From: an uncultured Bacteroidales bacterium
Lineage (GTDB): Bacteria; Bacteroidota; Bacteroidia; Bacteroidales; UBA932
DNA length: 64,000 bases
NCBI GenBank assembly: GCA_946402945.1
Contig: CAMIYB010000003.1
Span: 1 to 64,000 of the forward strand
Direction: 5' to 3'
The first letter of the stretch is position 1, and each line of letters starts with the position of its first letter. The notes beneath the pieces are model-generated. The model ran no database searches. It saw nothing but the letters and a program-made list of their open reading frames with translations, and was not told the origin of the DNA. Of this stretch, positions 7,963-17,339 are shown in pieces. The translations under genes were made by a program, and so were the position numbers.

Positions 7963-9026
7963 CGTTCCGCCCTGCGGAAGGCATTCAGCCCCATTTCTTT
8001 TCTCAACGCGGGGTCCTGCATCAGCTTTTCCAGGGCTCCGGCAAGGGCGGGAACGTCCCCTTCCTCAACCAGGAAGCCGTTCTTCCCGTCCTCGATAATC
8101 TCGCGCGGACCGCATTTGCAGTCGAAAGACACAGCCGGGACCCCGAAACTCTGGCTCTCCAGAAGTGCCATCGGGAGGCCTTCGTAGCGGGAAGACAGGG
8201 CCAGGATGGAAGCGCTGCCATAGACGCTTTCCATATCGTTTTCACATCGGCCAAGGACAATGGAACCTTCGAGGGAAAGGCGCCGGATCTGCGCTTGCAG
8301 TTCCTCCCTCAACTCCCCGTCTCCGACCAGCCTCAGGGTCCATCCCTCCTTGTTCTTGATCAGGTTCCAGGCATCCACAAGCCGTTCCAGGCCTTTCTGG
8401 TGGGAGTACCGGCCCACGGCAATAACGGTCTTTCCGTCCAGGGCGGCGGGCGAAGCGGGACGGAAGGCCACCGGGTTTCCGATGACGCGGATGCCCTCCA
8501 TCGGACCCCAGAACGCTTCGTCCTGCCGGGTAAGCACCACGAAACGGTCGTATTTGCGCACAAGGACGGCATCCTGCCGGCTCCGGATCTTATCCATCAG
8601 GGCCCACAGGCCGCCCCTGCCGTACTGCAGCCGCTTGAAACGGGAGAAGTGGACCTCCAGCACCTTGCGGCTGCCGTCCTGGATGCGCGGCAGGATGTTC
8701 ACTTCGTTGCAGAACATGGAAACGGCGATGTCCGGCCTGCGTTCCGTCAGCACGGCCGCAAGGGCCCTGCGGTGGCGGCGCTGCTTGCCGGGATAATGGA
8801 TTATCTTGTTCCACAGGCTGCCGCCGTTGTTGTCTTCGTAGCCGATGGCAAGGTCGATGACCTCGATGCGGGGGTCCAGGGGGAACGCGTTCGGGCGCCC
8901 TTTCTGCTCGGTGGTGACGATGGTAACCCCGTGCCCGTGCCCGGCAAGCCAGTTGGCTTTGTCGGAGAGCACGCGCTCCATGCCCGCAGGGCGGTAAAAT
9001 CCGGCTATGTTGTACAGGATGTGCAC
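7905..9026 (-). CDS. Glycosyltransferase family 4, GTG start
   Basis: 373 residues from the GTG at 9026. The first residues are VHILYNIAGFYRPAGMERVL, the N-terminal strand and glycine loop of GT4, so the protein should start there and not at the only longer ATG frame, which runs far into the polymerase gene. The start overlaps the polymerase stop by 22 bp. The C-terminal domain has VIAVGRYSHQKGLERLVDAW and SSRYEGLPMALLESQSFGVP, with the EX7E pair that contacts the sugar donor. FDCKCGPREII is typical of GalNAc- or GlcNAc-transferring relatives, but donor specificity is not certain. Confidence 0.9.
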   Translation of the reverse strand: MHILYNIAGFYRPAGMERVLSDKANWLAGHGHGVTIVTTEQKGRPNAFPLDPRIEVIDLAIGYEDNNGGSLWNKIIHYPGKQRRHRRALAAVLTERRPDIAVSMFCNEVNILPRIQDGSRKVLEVHFSRFKRLQYGRGGLWALMDKIRSRQDAVLVRKYDRFVVLTRQDEAFWGPMEGIRVIGNPVAFRPASPAALDGKTVIAVGRYSHQKGLERLVDAWNLIKNKEGWTLRLVGDGELREELQAQIRRLSLEGSIVLGRCENDMESVYGSASILALSSRYEGLPMALLESQSFGVPAVSFDCKCGPREIIEDGKNGFLVEEGDVPALAGALEKLMQDPALRKEMGLNAFRRAERWRPENIMPQWIRLFEEIL

Positions 9027-10264
9027 GATTCCTCTGTCAGGCTTGCCGTACTGAGAAGCAGGGCAAAGATGAAAAATATATCGGTAGCCACCTTCAGCCA
9101 TACGATGAACGTCAGGGCCGTCAGGAGCAAGGCAACATACGTGGCGTCCGGAAACATGCGGGATACGGCCAGGCCGTTGTACAGGAAGAAAAGCGAGAAC
9201 AGGGAGAGACCCGTCAGCCCCACGTAAAGGACGAAACGGCAGTAGCCGATATCGGTACCGAAAGCGAAATCGCCGAAAATGCCGCTCCCGACGGCCCAGG
9301 TCCAGGGATCGCTGGGCCAGATCCACATGTTGCCGTTCAGTTTGTCGGTGGAGTCGGTCCGGAACGTTCCATGTTCCACCCAGTTGAAAAATCCCTCGAA
9401 AGCAAAGCGCAGGTTGCTCCTGAAAACGGGACTTCTGTTATAGAGCCAGGCCGATACGACGACGGCAAAGAGAATAACCCCCAGGGAAATGAGCCAGAAG
9501 CCCGTCTGGCGCGATGAAAGGCCGCCCCTGTTCACCTTGGCATACGTCGCTCCCATATAGACCAGTCCCATCGCCGCACCGACCCAGGTGGTGCGGGCGA
9601 TAATGGAGCCGACGATAAAGATGAACATGTAACTCAGGAAAAAAAAGACGGCCAACCTGCGATTGTCCAGCACCTTCCCGTAGGCGGACAACTGATGCGC
9701 TAACAGAATCAGCACGGCGGAAAAGCGCACTCCGGCCACGTCCAGGGCGGCGCCGATCCCATAAAGCCTGTGCACTTCGTGGAAGAAGTCCTGTCCCTGG
9801 ATGAAAATCCGGTCGACAAAGCGCTGGAAGGCCTGATTGCTGTCGATGACAAGGGCCAGGACGCATTGCGCGACACAGACCAGCGTCAGATAGAAAGTAA
9901 GACTGTCCAGATTGAACTCCCCTTCCGATTCGCGGATAAGCCAGCACACGAAATATGCGCCGCCAAGCCAGGTCGCGAAAGAGAGCCAGTAACTTGCATA
10001 GGTCGTATCGTCGGTGCCGTTCGCGGTTGCGCTGAAATAGCACCAGACGGAGAAAATGATCGCCAGCAGGGCCGATACCAACACCGGTTTCGAAAGACTC
10101 AACTCCTTTTTGCGCAGGCACTCGATGCCGAAGGCCATGACGCCCAGCAGGGCGATGATCATCTTCGTATTCACCGTTTCCGGAAGGAAAAACAGCCCCA
10201 CCGGGAACATATAGAAACTGGCGACAATACAGTTGAAAAGGATGATGAATGCCTTTCGGAGCAT
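9005..10264 (-). CDS. O-antigen/capsule polymerase-like integral membrane protein (Wzy)
   Basis: 419 residues with about ten to twelve hydrophobic segments spread over the whole length and one longer hydrophilic loop at about residues 285-340, which contains NMWIWPSDPWTWAVGSGIFG. This topology, a large periplasmic loop near the C-terminal third followed by a tight helical pair, is that of Wzy-type polymerases. These join lipid-linked repeat units on the periplasmic face. Sequence identity is low in this family, so the call rests on topology, on context (the only polymerase candidate in a locus with Wzx, Wza and Wzc) and on the loop motif. It follows the GT2 gene by 11 bp. Confidence 0.78.
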   Translation of the reverse strand: MLRKAFIILFNCIVASFYMFPVGLFFLPETVNTKMIIALLGVMAFGIECLRKKELSLSKPVLVSALLAIIFSVWCYFSATANGTDDTTYASYWLSFATWLGGAYFVCWLIRESEGEFNLDSLTFYLTLVCVAQCVLALVIDSNQAFQRFVDRIFIQGQDFFHEVHRLYGIGAALDVAGVRFSAVLILLAHQLSAYGKVLDNRRLAVFFFLSYMFIFIVGSIIARTTWVGAAMGLVYMGATYAKVNRGGLSSRQTGFWLISLGVILFAVVVSAWLYNRSPVFRSNLRFAFEGFFNWVEHGTFRTDSTDKLNGNMWIWPSDPWTWAVGSGIFGDFAFGTDIGYCRFVLYVGLTGLSLFSLFFLYNGLAVSRMFPDATYVALLLTALTFIVWLKVATDIFFIFALLLSTASLTEESCTSCTT

Positions 10265-10275
10265 CTTACAGAACG

Positions 10276-11250
10276 CTATCTATATCTGATACGGTAGAAA
10301 GTCCGCACGGCAAAAGCGTACAGGCGGACCGGGAAGAACCGTCCCGCGGCGGCCCACTTCTGGATGCGGATGGTACGGGCCGGGAGCCAGAGGTTCCTGT
10401 CTATATAGGCATTGGCTTCCGGATACCACTGCTTCCACAGCGCGATATGCATTTTATCTCCCTCCATCAGGAAGGGAAGTTTGATGTTCAGTTTGAACAG
10501 TTCCAGGAATTCCGGATGCGGGACCGGCCGGGATGCCAGGAAGGCGAGGACATCGTCGGCATTGGCCTTGATGTCATCGAAATGGCGTTTTGAGCGCGTT
10601 TTGGTGATGGCATTCCCGTTGGCCCTGTTGTAATGGTACAAGGCTTCCGGGACGTGGACGCATTTACGGGAAGTGCGCAGGACCTTTACCATCATGAGGT
10701 CCTCTCCCCCTTTACAGTGCTGTTCGGGAGAGCAGATCCCGTTGTCCAGATACAGGCTGCGCTTGACGAGTTTGTTCCACACATTGTACTTCATCTGCCC
10801 GGCAAGGAAACCCTTTTCCAGCGCCTCCATGGAACTCTCATACGTGGGATTGCGCATCAGGCGCCCGCCCCCGGCGAAGGAAAGATAAAAGTCGCAGTAA
10901 ACGAAATCGGCGTCATGGGTGGCGGCGGCGTCCAGCATTTTCTCCAGCATGTCGGGCTCCAGCCAGTCGTCCGAGTCGCAGTGGTAGATGAATTCCCCCC
11001 GGGCGGCGCGAAGGCCGGTATTCCGGGCCGCCGGCAGTCCCCTGTTCTCCGGATGGCTCAGCAGGCGCACATCCCGCCGGTATCCGGAAGTGATTTCCCG
11101 GACGATATCCATACTCCGGTCCCCGGAGGCATCGTCCACGAAGAGAAACTCCACCTCCCGGCAGGTCTGCTCCATCAGGGAACGGACGCAGCGCCCGATG
11201 TAGGCCTCTACATTATATACGGGGATGATGACCGATACTTTGACTGGCAT
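10276..11250 (-). CDS. Glycosyltransferase family 2 (GT-A fold)
   Basis: 324 residues. The start MPVKVSVIIPVYNVEAYIG is the first GT2 strand and the VDDASGD segment follows near residue 39. The metal-binding motif is YHCDSDDWLEP at about residue 90, which coordinates the divalent cation and nucleotide-sugar. RSLYLDNGI and GGEDLMMVKVL further on are acceptor-side features common to capsule GT2 enzymes. The C-terminal ~60 residues are basic with an aromatic-rich end that may sit on the membrane. The sugar specificity is not deducible. Confidence 0.93.
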   Translation of the reverse strand: MPVKVSVIIPVYNVEAYIGRCVRSLMEQTCREVEFLFVDDASGDRSMDIVREITSGYRRDVRLLSHPENRGLPAARNTGLRAARGEFIYHCDSDDWLEPDMLEKMLDAAATHDADFVYCDFYLSFAGGGRLMRNPTYESSMEALEKGFLAGQMKYNVWNKLVKRSLYLDNGICSPEQHCKGGEDLMMVKVLRTSRKCVHVPEALYHYNRANGNAITKTRSKRHFDDIKANADDVLAFLASRPVPHPEFLELFKLNIKLPFLMEGDKMHIALWKQWYPEANAYIDRNLWLPARTIRIQKWAAAGRFFPVRLYAFAVRTFYRIRYR

Positions 11251-11255
11251 GGCTT

Positions 11256-12110
11256 CTACGCTTGTTTGCCGAGGCCCGCGACGGCCCTGACAAAGTCCAT
11301 GTCCGAACTGTTGAATTTTCTGGCGAAAAGGGCGGGTGAACGCTTCAGATGATCAAAGTCCTCCGCGCACCAGTCGATGAGACGTCCGTCTTTCCAGCCG
11401 ATTTCCCGCATGCAGCCCTTGTTGCTGCCGGGGTCATACACCCGGCTGCGGAAGGCGGAATTCCAGCAAAGCGTCTGGATAAAGAGTTCATCGCCGCAGA
11501 ACGTATTCCGGAAGGTCTTCAGCGCCCATTCCTTCTTGTCGAGGACGTATCTCACAAGAGGATCCGTGATGCTTACCCAGTTGGGGCCTTTCTTGAAATC
11601 CACCGTCCTGTTTCGCTTGATCCCGAGCAGTTCCTGGGCGCGGATACAAAGGGCCCGCAGCGCCCTGACAAACAGCGACCGGCTCTGGAAATACCTGGGG
11701 AAAAGATGCCATCTCTGAACCTTCCGCACAAGCTGGGGCGTCATTTCGGTGATGGAATAGCCGATGAATTCCCGGCCCTGGTTCGCATCGAAAAAGGCAT
11801 GGATATCGTCCTGGCTCTTCAATGGAAGATCCACGCCCGACAGCAGGTGATAATAGGCATACGGCCCCCGGGCCACAGCCGCTTCAAACAGGGCGTACTC
11901 CGCCCTGATCTGACTCACGTCGCCCCATCTGACATCCACGCGGCCGTCCAGGATAAACAGGCCGGCCTTCCGCGCAACGATCCCGGGAAGCGACTTCACC
12001 TTCCTGTCGAAATGGATAAAAATGTCGTTCCTGCCGTCGTCCAGGCAGGAAACGAGCAGCTGCAGGAGGGCGAACTCGTGATGGGCGAGAATGAGGTATG
12101 CGTGTTTCAT
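11256..12110 (-). CDS. Core-2/I-branching type glycosyltransferase (GT14-like)
   Basis: 284 residues from the ATG at 12110, chosen because MKHAYLILAHHEFALLQLL is the characteristic N-terminus of bacterial GT14-like enzymes and it sits 8 bp after the previous stop. WGDVSQIRAEYALFEAAV and YYHLLSGVDLPLKSQDDIH are strongly typical of the 'Branch' family (PF02485), including the SGxDxP motif. FCGDELFIQTLCWNS is a later family motif. Eukaryotic members add beta-1,6-GlcNAc. Bacterial members in capsule loci are thought to add a branching GlcNAc or xylose, which is inferred here. Confidence 0.9.
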   Translation of the reverse strand: MKHAYLILAHHEFALLQLLVSCLDDGRNDIFIHFDRKVKSLPGIVARKAGLFILDGRVDVRWGDVSQIRAEYALFEAAVARGPYAYYHLLSGVDLPLKSQDDIHAFFDANQGREFIGYSITEMTPQLVRKVQRWHLFPRYFQSRSLFVRALRALCIRAQELLGIKRNRTVDFKKGPNWVSITDPLVRYVLDKKEWALKTFRNTFCGDELFIQTLCWNSAFRSRVYDPGSNKGCMREIGWKDGRLIDWCAEDFDHLKRSPALFARKFNSSDMDFVRAVAGLGKQA

Positions 12111-12118
12111 ATCCGCGC

Positions 12119-13051
12119 TCAGTCCCGATGGGCTTTGCCGAACTTTTTCACCTGGGGAAAGCCGTTGTAATACAGCCAGCAATAGATTTTCCTGGGAAGG
12201 GACATCCTTGAGCGGCGCAGGGAGTCCCGGTGCCTGAGGTAGAACGCCTTGCAGGAAGCGTAGCGGCTCTCCGGCGCGTACGTCAGTTTCTTGATAATCC
12301 CGGCGATGCGCTCGTCCAGATTCCGCCGGCACAGGGGGTCGCGGAGATAGGGCTCGCAACTCCGGATGAAGAGTTCGTATTCCTCGGCGGTCCTGCTGTT
12401 CCAAAGGTTGGTGTAAGAGGCCGCGTTGGAATTCTTGTCGTAATGGTACAGGGCCCGCGCGACATACCCGACCCGGCATCCGTAACTGAGAAGCCGGATG
12501 ACCACGTATTCATCCTCACAGAAATTCAGGCCCTCGACGAAGCGGGTGCCCGACAAGGCGTATAAATCCCGCCGTATCAGTTTATTCCAAAGGCTGCCGT
12601 GAAGTTGGACAAGCATTTGCTGCAACACCTGCGAGGAATCGCTTCCGGAAGGCTGCTGCCTGCGGTGGAAGACCCCGGCCTCGTTTTCTTCCAGGAAGTC
12701 GCAGAACACGATGTCCGCTCCCGACTCCGCCGCGCAGCCCGTAAGCGCTTCCAGCATGTCGGGCTCTATCCAGTCGTCGGCGTCAACGTAGAGGGCGTAT
12801 TTTCCCCCAGCCTTGTCGAGGCCCCTCTGACGGGCGGCGGCGATGCCCTGATTGGGCTGGTGGATGACGGTGATCCGCTTGTCCGAGGCGGCATACTTGT
12901 CCACCAGCGCCTCCGAGCCGTCGGTGCTCCCGTCATCGACAAGGATCACTTCCATATCCCCGAGGGTCTGGCACAGAATGCTGTCCAGGCACCGGGAAAC
13001 CGTGCCCATGGCATTGTAGAGACAAACGATTACGGAAACGAGCGGCTGCAT
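12119..13051 (-). CDS. Glycosyltransferase family 2
   Basis: 310 residues. It starts with VSVIVCLYNAMGTVSRCLDSIL, followed by VILVDDGSTDGSEALVDKYA, the UDP-binding part of GT-A enzymes. The metal site is YVDADDWIEPDMLEAL near residue 90. GLNFCEDEYVVIRLL corresponds to the acceptor and catalytic-base region. The C-terminus is basic and aromatic (KIYCWLYYNGFPQ), suggesting peripheral membrane contact. It has the same overall architecture as the product of 10276-11250, and both probably act in the assembly of one repeat unit. It is 1 bp from the upstream gene and 8 bp from the downstream gene. Confidence 0.93.
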   Translation of the reverse strand: MQPLVSVIVCLYNAMGTVSRCLDSILCQTLGDMEVILVDDGSTDGSEALVDKYAASDKRITVIHQPNQGIAAARQRGLDKAGGKYALYVDADDWIEPDMLEALTGCAAESGADIVFCDFLEENEAGVFHRRQQPSGSDSSQVLQQMLVQLHGSLWNKLIRRDLYALSGTRFVEGLNFCEDEYVVIRLLSYGCRVGYVARALYHYDKNSNAASYTNLWNSRTAEEYELFIRSCEPYLRDPLCRRNLDERIAGIIKKLTYAPESRYASCKAFYLRHRDSLRRSRMSLPRKIYCWLYYNGFPQVKKFGKAHRD

Positions 13052-13052
13052 C

Positions 13053-13862
13053 TCAACTGTATTTTCCGAATAGTCCGTGACGGAAGCCTCCGGCCACCGC
13101 CCTGAGTTTTTCCCCTTTTCCGGTTTCTCCCCACAGGATGCTCCTGAGATAGAGTCTTGTGGTGTAGAGGATTGTCTTCAGGCTCGGATTGGAGCGATAC
13201 TCACGGTGCATCCAGAGCATATTCCTGAAAAGGAAATAGTAGGCCTGCGCCGAATAGTTGTAACTGGTCACTCCGTGGGAGATCGTTTTCTTTCCGAACT
13301 GCTGGCGGAGGTGGAATCCGGTGAGCGTCACGATATTCCAGCCTTTCAGATGCGCCCTGTGGCAGAACTCCGAATCCACCCAGTAAATCTGGTAGGACTC
13401 ACGGAATCCGCCGCATTCGACGGCCGCGCGGACCTTGCACAGGGAGCCGCTGGTGATGGCGGACTCGACGGGAAGCACCGAAGGATCGGGGCCGTAACGC
13501 CCGTTTACATTCGGCGCGAAGATGAGGGTCCTGTCGTAGCCGGGCTCTTTCCCAAGGCGCATCGCCTGGGCAAGAAAGCCGCCGAAATCCACGAATTCGC
13601 TGTCCTGGTCCATGGTCAGCAGGTAGTCGAATCCTCCGTCGAGGCAATAGGAAAGGCAGTTGTTGAGCGGACGGGCCATATACTGGTTGTCACCGTTTCC
13701 CATCCAGATCACCTCGCAGGGAATATCGCCGGGAAGGGCGATCTCCTCCGGGGAATTGCGCCACAGGATCAGGGTATCGACATGGCCGGCGATCGCCCGG
13801 ATGTTTTTCTCCAGATCGGCGATGTCGGGATGATACAGGATGATGCAGGCGGCTATTTTCAT
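13053..13862 (-). CDS. Glycosyltransferase family 2, rhamnosyltransferase-like
   Basis: 269 residues. The opening AACIILYHPDIADLEKNIRAI and the central LLTMDQDSEFVDFGGF are hallmarks of the RfbF/WbbL-like GT2 subgroup, which is often annotated as rhamnosyltransferase. DQDS provides the metal-binding aspartates. AAVECGGFRESYQIYWVDSEFCHRAHLKG contains the W-x-D-x-E/D catalytic region typical of this subgroup. The assignment to rhamnose is a family-level guess; the window encodes no rmlABCD genes. The start ATG overlaps the acyltransferase stop by 4 bp. Confidence 0.85.
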   Translation of the reverse strand: MKIAACIILYHPDIADLEKNIRAIAGHVDTLILWRNSPEEIALPGDIPCEVIWMGNGDNQYMARPLNNCLSYCLDGGFDYLLTMDQDSEFVDFGGFLAQAMRLGKEPGYDRTLIFAPNVNGRYGPDPSVLPVESAITSGSLCKVRAAVECGGFRESYQIYWVDSEFCHRAHLKGWNIVTLTGFHLRQQFGKKTISHGVTSYNYSAQAYYFLFRNMLWMHREYRSNPSLKTILYTTRLYLRSILWGETGKGEKLRAVAGGFRHGLFGKYS

Positions 13863-14899
13863 GCTTGCGAGGCTTTACCCTTCCCGGAAAGGATGAGGCG
13901 GCAGAGCCGGCGGAGGGCGATGGCCGCCAGAAGGGTGAATACAAGGTCGGCCGGTATCAGGAACACCGCTTTCAGGGGAAGTCCCAGATACTTGAATCCG
14001 CTGTGGACGATATGGATGGCGGGATAATGGATCAGATACAACTCCAGGGAGAGGGCGCCGATCCGGGGCAGCAGGGCCGGCCGCCATTTCTTGTAGAAAC
14101 CGCCCAGGGGAGAATCGGGAATCAAAACGCCCATGAGCATCATGGGGATGATGATGACCAGGAAAGAGTCAAAGGCATTCCGCGTCAGGACCATCAGCGC
14201 GAACAGGAGCAGGGATACGAGCGAAAGGACGGCAAGGCCGGTCCTCTTTTTACTGATCCACTCCGGATTGTCCCGGATGACGGAGTACAGCAGGATGCCC
14301 GTTCCCATATCGGCGCAGCCCCTCAAAAGCGGCATGCTGACAGGTCCGAGGGCATACCAGCTCTCGACGGAAGCGTTCTGGGTGAAAAGGAAGGTATAAG
14401 CGGCGATGATGCCGAAAGGCAGGATGACCTTCGTGGCCAGGCGCTCGTCGTAGTCGATCAGGCCATAGAGGAGGAAGCCGCCGATGATCAGGACGCTCAG
14501 GAACCATCCGCCGGTAAGGATGATGGGGGTGTGGGCGAGGAATTCCAGCCCCTCCGTGAGGGTCAGGAAGGACGCCACCGGAGCATAGGTCTCGACGAAG
14601 CCGTCAAAGCCTTGAAAGGACAGAAGCCGCTTGTAATCGAGAATACAGGCCAGCAGGAAGGCGAACAGGTAGGGCAGATAGGTCCTGCGAATCCTGCCGG
14701 CGGTATAACTGAAGGCCGTGCTTTCCCGGTTCGAGGAATAATGCCTCATCAGGAAAAAACCGGAGATGACGAAGAACACGTCGACGCCAAGATATCCGTG
14801 GTGGATAAACGGCAGCAGACAGCTGTGGTGGAGGATGACAAGAAGGATCATCAACCCCTTGACGGCGTCTGCCGGCAGATTTCTTTCACTTGTTCTCAT
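13859..14899 (-). CDS. Acyltransferase family 3 membrane protein (sugar O-acetylation)
   Basis: 346 residues with about ten membrane helices. The N-terminal part contains ILHHSCLLPFIHHGYLGVDVFFVISGFFLMRHY in segments: the conserved His and the GVDVFFVxSGF motif of the acyltransferase-3 family (PF01757). Such proteins transfer acetyl or other acyl groups to sugars, using acyl-CoA from the cytoplasm. In this operon it most likely O-acetylates the repeat unit. It overlaps both neighbours by 4 bp, indicating translational coupling. Confidence 0.92.
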   Translation of the reverse strand: MRTSERNLPADAVKGLMILLVILHHSCLLPFIHHGYLGVDVFFVISGFFLMRHYSSNRESTAFSYTAGRIRRTYLPYLFAFLLACILDYKRLLSFQGFDGFVETYAPVASFLTLTEGLEFLAHTPIILTGGWFLSVLIIGGFLLYGLIDYDERLATKVILPFGIIAAYTFLFTQNASVESWYALGPVSMPLLRGCADMGTGILLYSVIRDNPEWISKKRTGLAVLSLVSLLLFALMVLTRNAFDSFLVIIIPMMLMGVLIPDSPLGGFYKKWRPALLPRIGALSLELYLIHYPAIHIVHSGFKYLGLPLKAVFLIPADLVFTLLAAIALRRLCRLILSGKGKASQA

Positions 14900-15801
14900 C
14901 GCTGCGGGTAAATGAATTCGCGAAGGTGTCCCCTGAAGGGACAGGCTTCCATGATGGCGTCGTAATCGATGTCCTTCGCACAGGTAAAAGACGACTCTCC
15001 GGAAAGCACGGCATCCATGGCCGCCGTCCCGTCGATTACGACCGGCTCCCGGATATCCCTCCCCACGGACTGGAAGTAATCCAGATACTTGAAATCCCCG
15101 CCCGGGATCCTGTCGGAGAAACGGACCCAGACATTCGGGATTCCGTAACTGTCGGCGACGATGAGGCCGTGCAGCGAACTGGAGAGGATCTTTTCGCAGG
15201 AACAGACGGCATCCGGGATATCGTGCCAGTGCCGATAGCCGGACATCCGGATGATACGGACGTCATCCCGTCCTTCACAGGCCCGGACAAGGGCGTTGCC
15301 CTCGTCCTCATTGTGCGGGATAATCCCGAACCTGTACTTCCGGACGGTCTCCGGACGGTAATACCGGGATACCAGCAGGGCGGGGTCTCCATAAACGGCC
15401 GGGCATTCTATCCCCTGCTCCAGGAGTTTCCGCCTGGTGAGCGGGCCGCGGACGGAATACACTTTTTCGGGCTTTGCTTTCATCCGGCTGTTAATGGTCA
15501 TGAAGCCGCTCCCCCACACCAGCATCCCTCTTCCCTTGAAAAACCCCAGGATCGAACCGATACAGCAATAAGCCCTCCTCACCAGCAGCCGATACAGCCG
15601 GGACTCGTTGACTACCAGTACTTTCAAGTCGGAGATTTCCTCTATCATCCAGACATTGATGTCGTCCCCCCAGTTATTGCGGTCGTAGCCCAGCCCATTC
15701 CGGCCGATGTAACTGTAAATGAAGAGTTTGTTCGGCTGGAAAAGCCGAAATCCGTCATAGACCGGACGCAACAGGGCGAGCAGGTGATTACGGGCCGTCA
15801 T
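14896..15801 (-). CDS. Polysaccharide pyruvyl transferase family protein
   Basis: 301 residues. NNWGDDINVWMIEEI near residue 40 and SSLHGLIVADSYGIPNVWV near residue 205 are the two signatures of the pyruvyl transferase family (PF04230), which has a GT-B-like fold. Members transfer pyruvate from phosphoenolpyruvate to a sugar hydroxyl, forming a ketal and giving the polymer negative charge. The conserved SxHG motif supports a functional enzyme. Its stop abuts the flippase gene on one side and its stop/start overlap with the acyltransferase is 4 bp, so both modifying enzymes are co-translated. Confidence 0.9.
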   Translation of the reverse strand: MTARNHLLALLRPVYDGFRLFQPNKLFIYSYIGRNGLGYDRNNWGDDINVWMIEEISDLKVLVVNESRLYRLLVRRAYCCIGSILGFFKGRGMLVWGSGFMTINSRMKAKPEKVYSVRGPLTRRKLLEQGIECPAVYGDPALLVSRYYRPETVRKYRFGIIPHNEDEGNALVRACEGRDDVRIIRMSGYRHWHDIPDAVCSCEKILSSSLHGLIVADSYGIPNVWVRFSDRIPGGDFKYLDYFQSVGRDIREPVVIDGTAAMDAVLSGESSFTCAKDIDYDAIMEACPFRGHLREFIYPQR

Positions 15802-17334
15802 TTATCTGGAGGAAGGTTTAAGCCGGGAGAGCTGCTGTAGCAGAAAGTCCTTTTCCCCCCTCTCCAGAAGCAGCAGACAGACGCTTGCCGCGCAAATCAG
15901 GAAGGACAGTCCCGAGAACAGAAACAGTCTGATCCATACGGAGCCAAGGGGTATCATCTGGATGAGGAAAGACAGGGAAACGGGGATGATCATCACCAGG
16001 AGCGGTTTCAGAATCACTTTCACCACCCACTCCAAAATAGGGAAATCGTACCACTGCCTCCGCATCAGCAAAAGTCTGGAAACGACAAGGACCAGGTCGA
16101 TGGCCAGGCGGACCGCGATGACCAGATACGGCACGGCGCTTTGCGACAATACGATCCAGCAAAAGATGAGATTGGTGGCATAAATCAGCGATACCGTTAT
16201 CTGATACTTCCGGATATCCCGGTCGGAGGTGATCAGCGTGATGAGGGGCTGGCAGATGCTCTCGAAATAGATGCAGACGAGGGTAAGCAGGCAGAACTCC
16301 ACGGCATATTGGGGATAGTCTCCGATCCATATCGCCAGGAAATCCTTGATTTCAAAGCAGATCGGCACAAGCAGGACCAGGATGAGGTAGGCCGAAAGGC
16401 GCGATGCGCGGACGGTCAGTTTCGACAGTTCGGCGCTGTCCCTTCCCACATAGTATTTCACGATCTGCGGGCGGAAAGAGGCCTGAAAGTTATTGACGAA
16501 CTGGCTGACAACGGAAACGACCTGGTTGCTCAGCCCCATCGCGGCATTGACAACAACGCCGTTATAGTAGTTTACCAGCATCGTAACGCCTTGATTCGTC
16601 CCGACATAAGTGGCCGTCCCGAACAGCGCCCAGCCCGTATAGGTGAACAGGCCTTTGAAGGTTTTGCGGTCCCGGGGCTTGCGGAAACGGCACATCGGGA
16701 AGGTGCGGTAGCAATAGATGCGGTAGAGGATGATATTGATGATGCCGACGGCGCAGATGAGCAGGGCGTAGATGATCAGTTTGTCCCCGCTGATCGCCCG
16801 GATCAGAAAGGCCACCGCGAGTTTGAACAGGACGTCGAAGATGGAAAAGTAGGCATACACGGCCATCTTCTCGTGGGCGATGATCGTGGCGTTGAACGGC
16901 GCCTGCAGGACCGAAAGGAAGGTCGATAAGATGGACAGTTGATACACCACGTTGGCGGCGAACATCCTTTCCGGCGGAATGTTCATGACCGCGTTCAGGA
17001 ACCACAGGCCGACGGTCTCCCCCAGCAGGACGATGACAAGACCGATGAGCAGATGCGATACGATGGCCGTCGAGAACACCTCCCGCTGCGATTCCAATCG
17101 CCCCTCCGCCAGTTCGGCCGTGATATAGCGCTGGGTGGCTCCGGTCAGGCTGCTGTTGATGAAGGTGAAGAAGACGATGATCCCGCCCACGACATTGTAG
17201 ATGCCGTAATCCTGCACGCCGAGAACGTTGAAGACGATCCTTGTGGTATAGAGCGATACCAGAAGAATGACAAACATCCTCAGGTACATGAACATCGTAT
17301 TCTTTGCGATGCGTATGTTGTTGGCGCTTGGCAT
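15802..17334 (-). CDS. Wzx-type polysaccharide flippase (MOP superfamily)
   Basis: 510 residues with about twelve to fourteen membrane helices over the whole length. The N-terminus NNIRIAKNTMFMYLRMFVI and the following TRIVFNVLGVQDYGIYNVVGG are typical of Bacteroidota capsule flippases, which move undecaprenyl-diphosphate-linked repeat units to the periplasmic face. INSSLTGATQRYITAEL and APFNATIIAHEKMAVYAYF are further family motifs. It is the only flippase in the operon and with the Wzy-like protein and Wzc/Wza completes a Wzx/Wzy-dependent pathway. Confidence 0.95.
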   Translation of the reverse strand: MPSANNIRIAKNTMFMYLRMFVILLVSLYTTRIVFNVLGVQDYGIYNVVGGIIVFFTFINSSLTGATQRYITAELAEGRLESQREVFSTAIVSHLLIGLVIVLLGETVGLWFLNAVMNIPPERMFAANVVYQLSILSTFLSVLQAPFNATIIAHEKMAVYAYFSIFDVLFKLAVAFLIRAISGDKLIIYALLICAVGIINIILYRIYCYRTFPMCRFRKPRDRKTFKGLFTYTGWALFGTATYVGTNQGVTMLVNYYNGVVVNAAMGLSNQVVSVVSQFVNNFQASFRPQIVKYYVGRDSAELSKLTVRASRLSAYLILVLLVPICFEIKDFLAIWIGDYPQYAVEFCLLTLVCIYFESICQPLITLITSDRDIRKYQITVSLIYATNLIFCWIVLSQSAVPYLVIAVRLAIDLVLVVSRLLLMRRQWYDFPILEWVVKVILKPLLVMIIPVSLSFLIQMIPLGSVWIRLFLFSGLSFLICAASVCLLLLERGEKDFLLQQLSRLKPSSR

Positions 17335-17339
17335 CTTGC

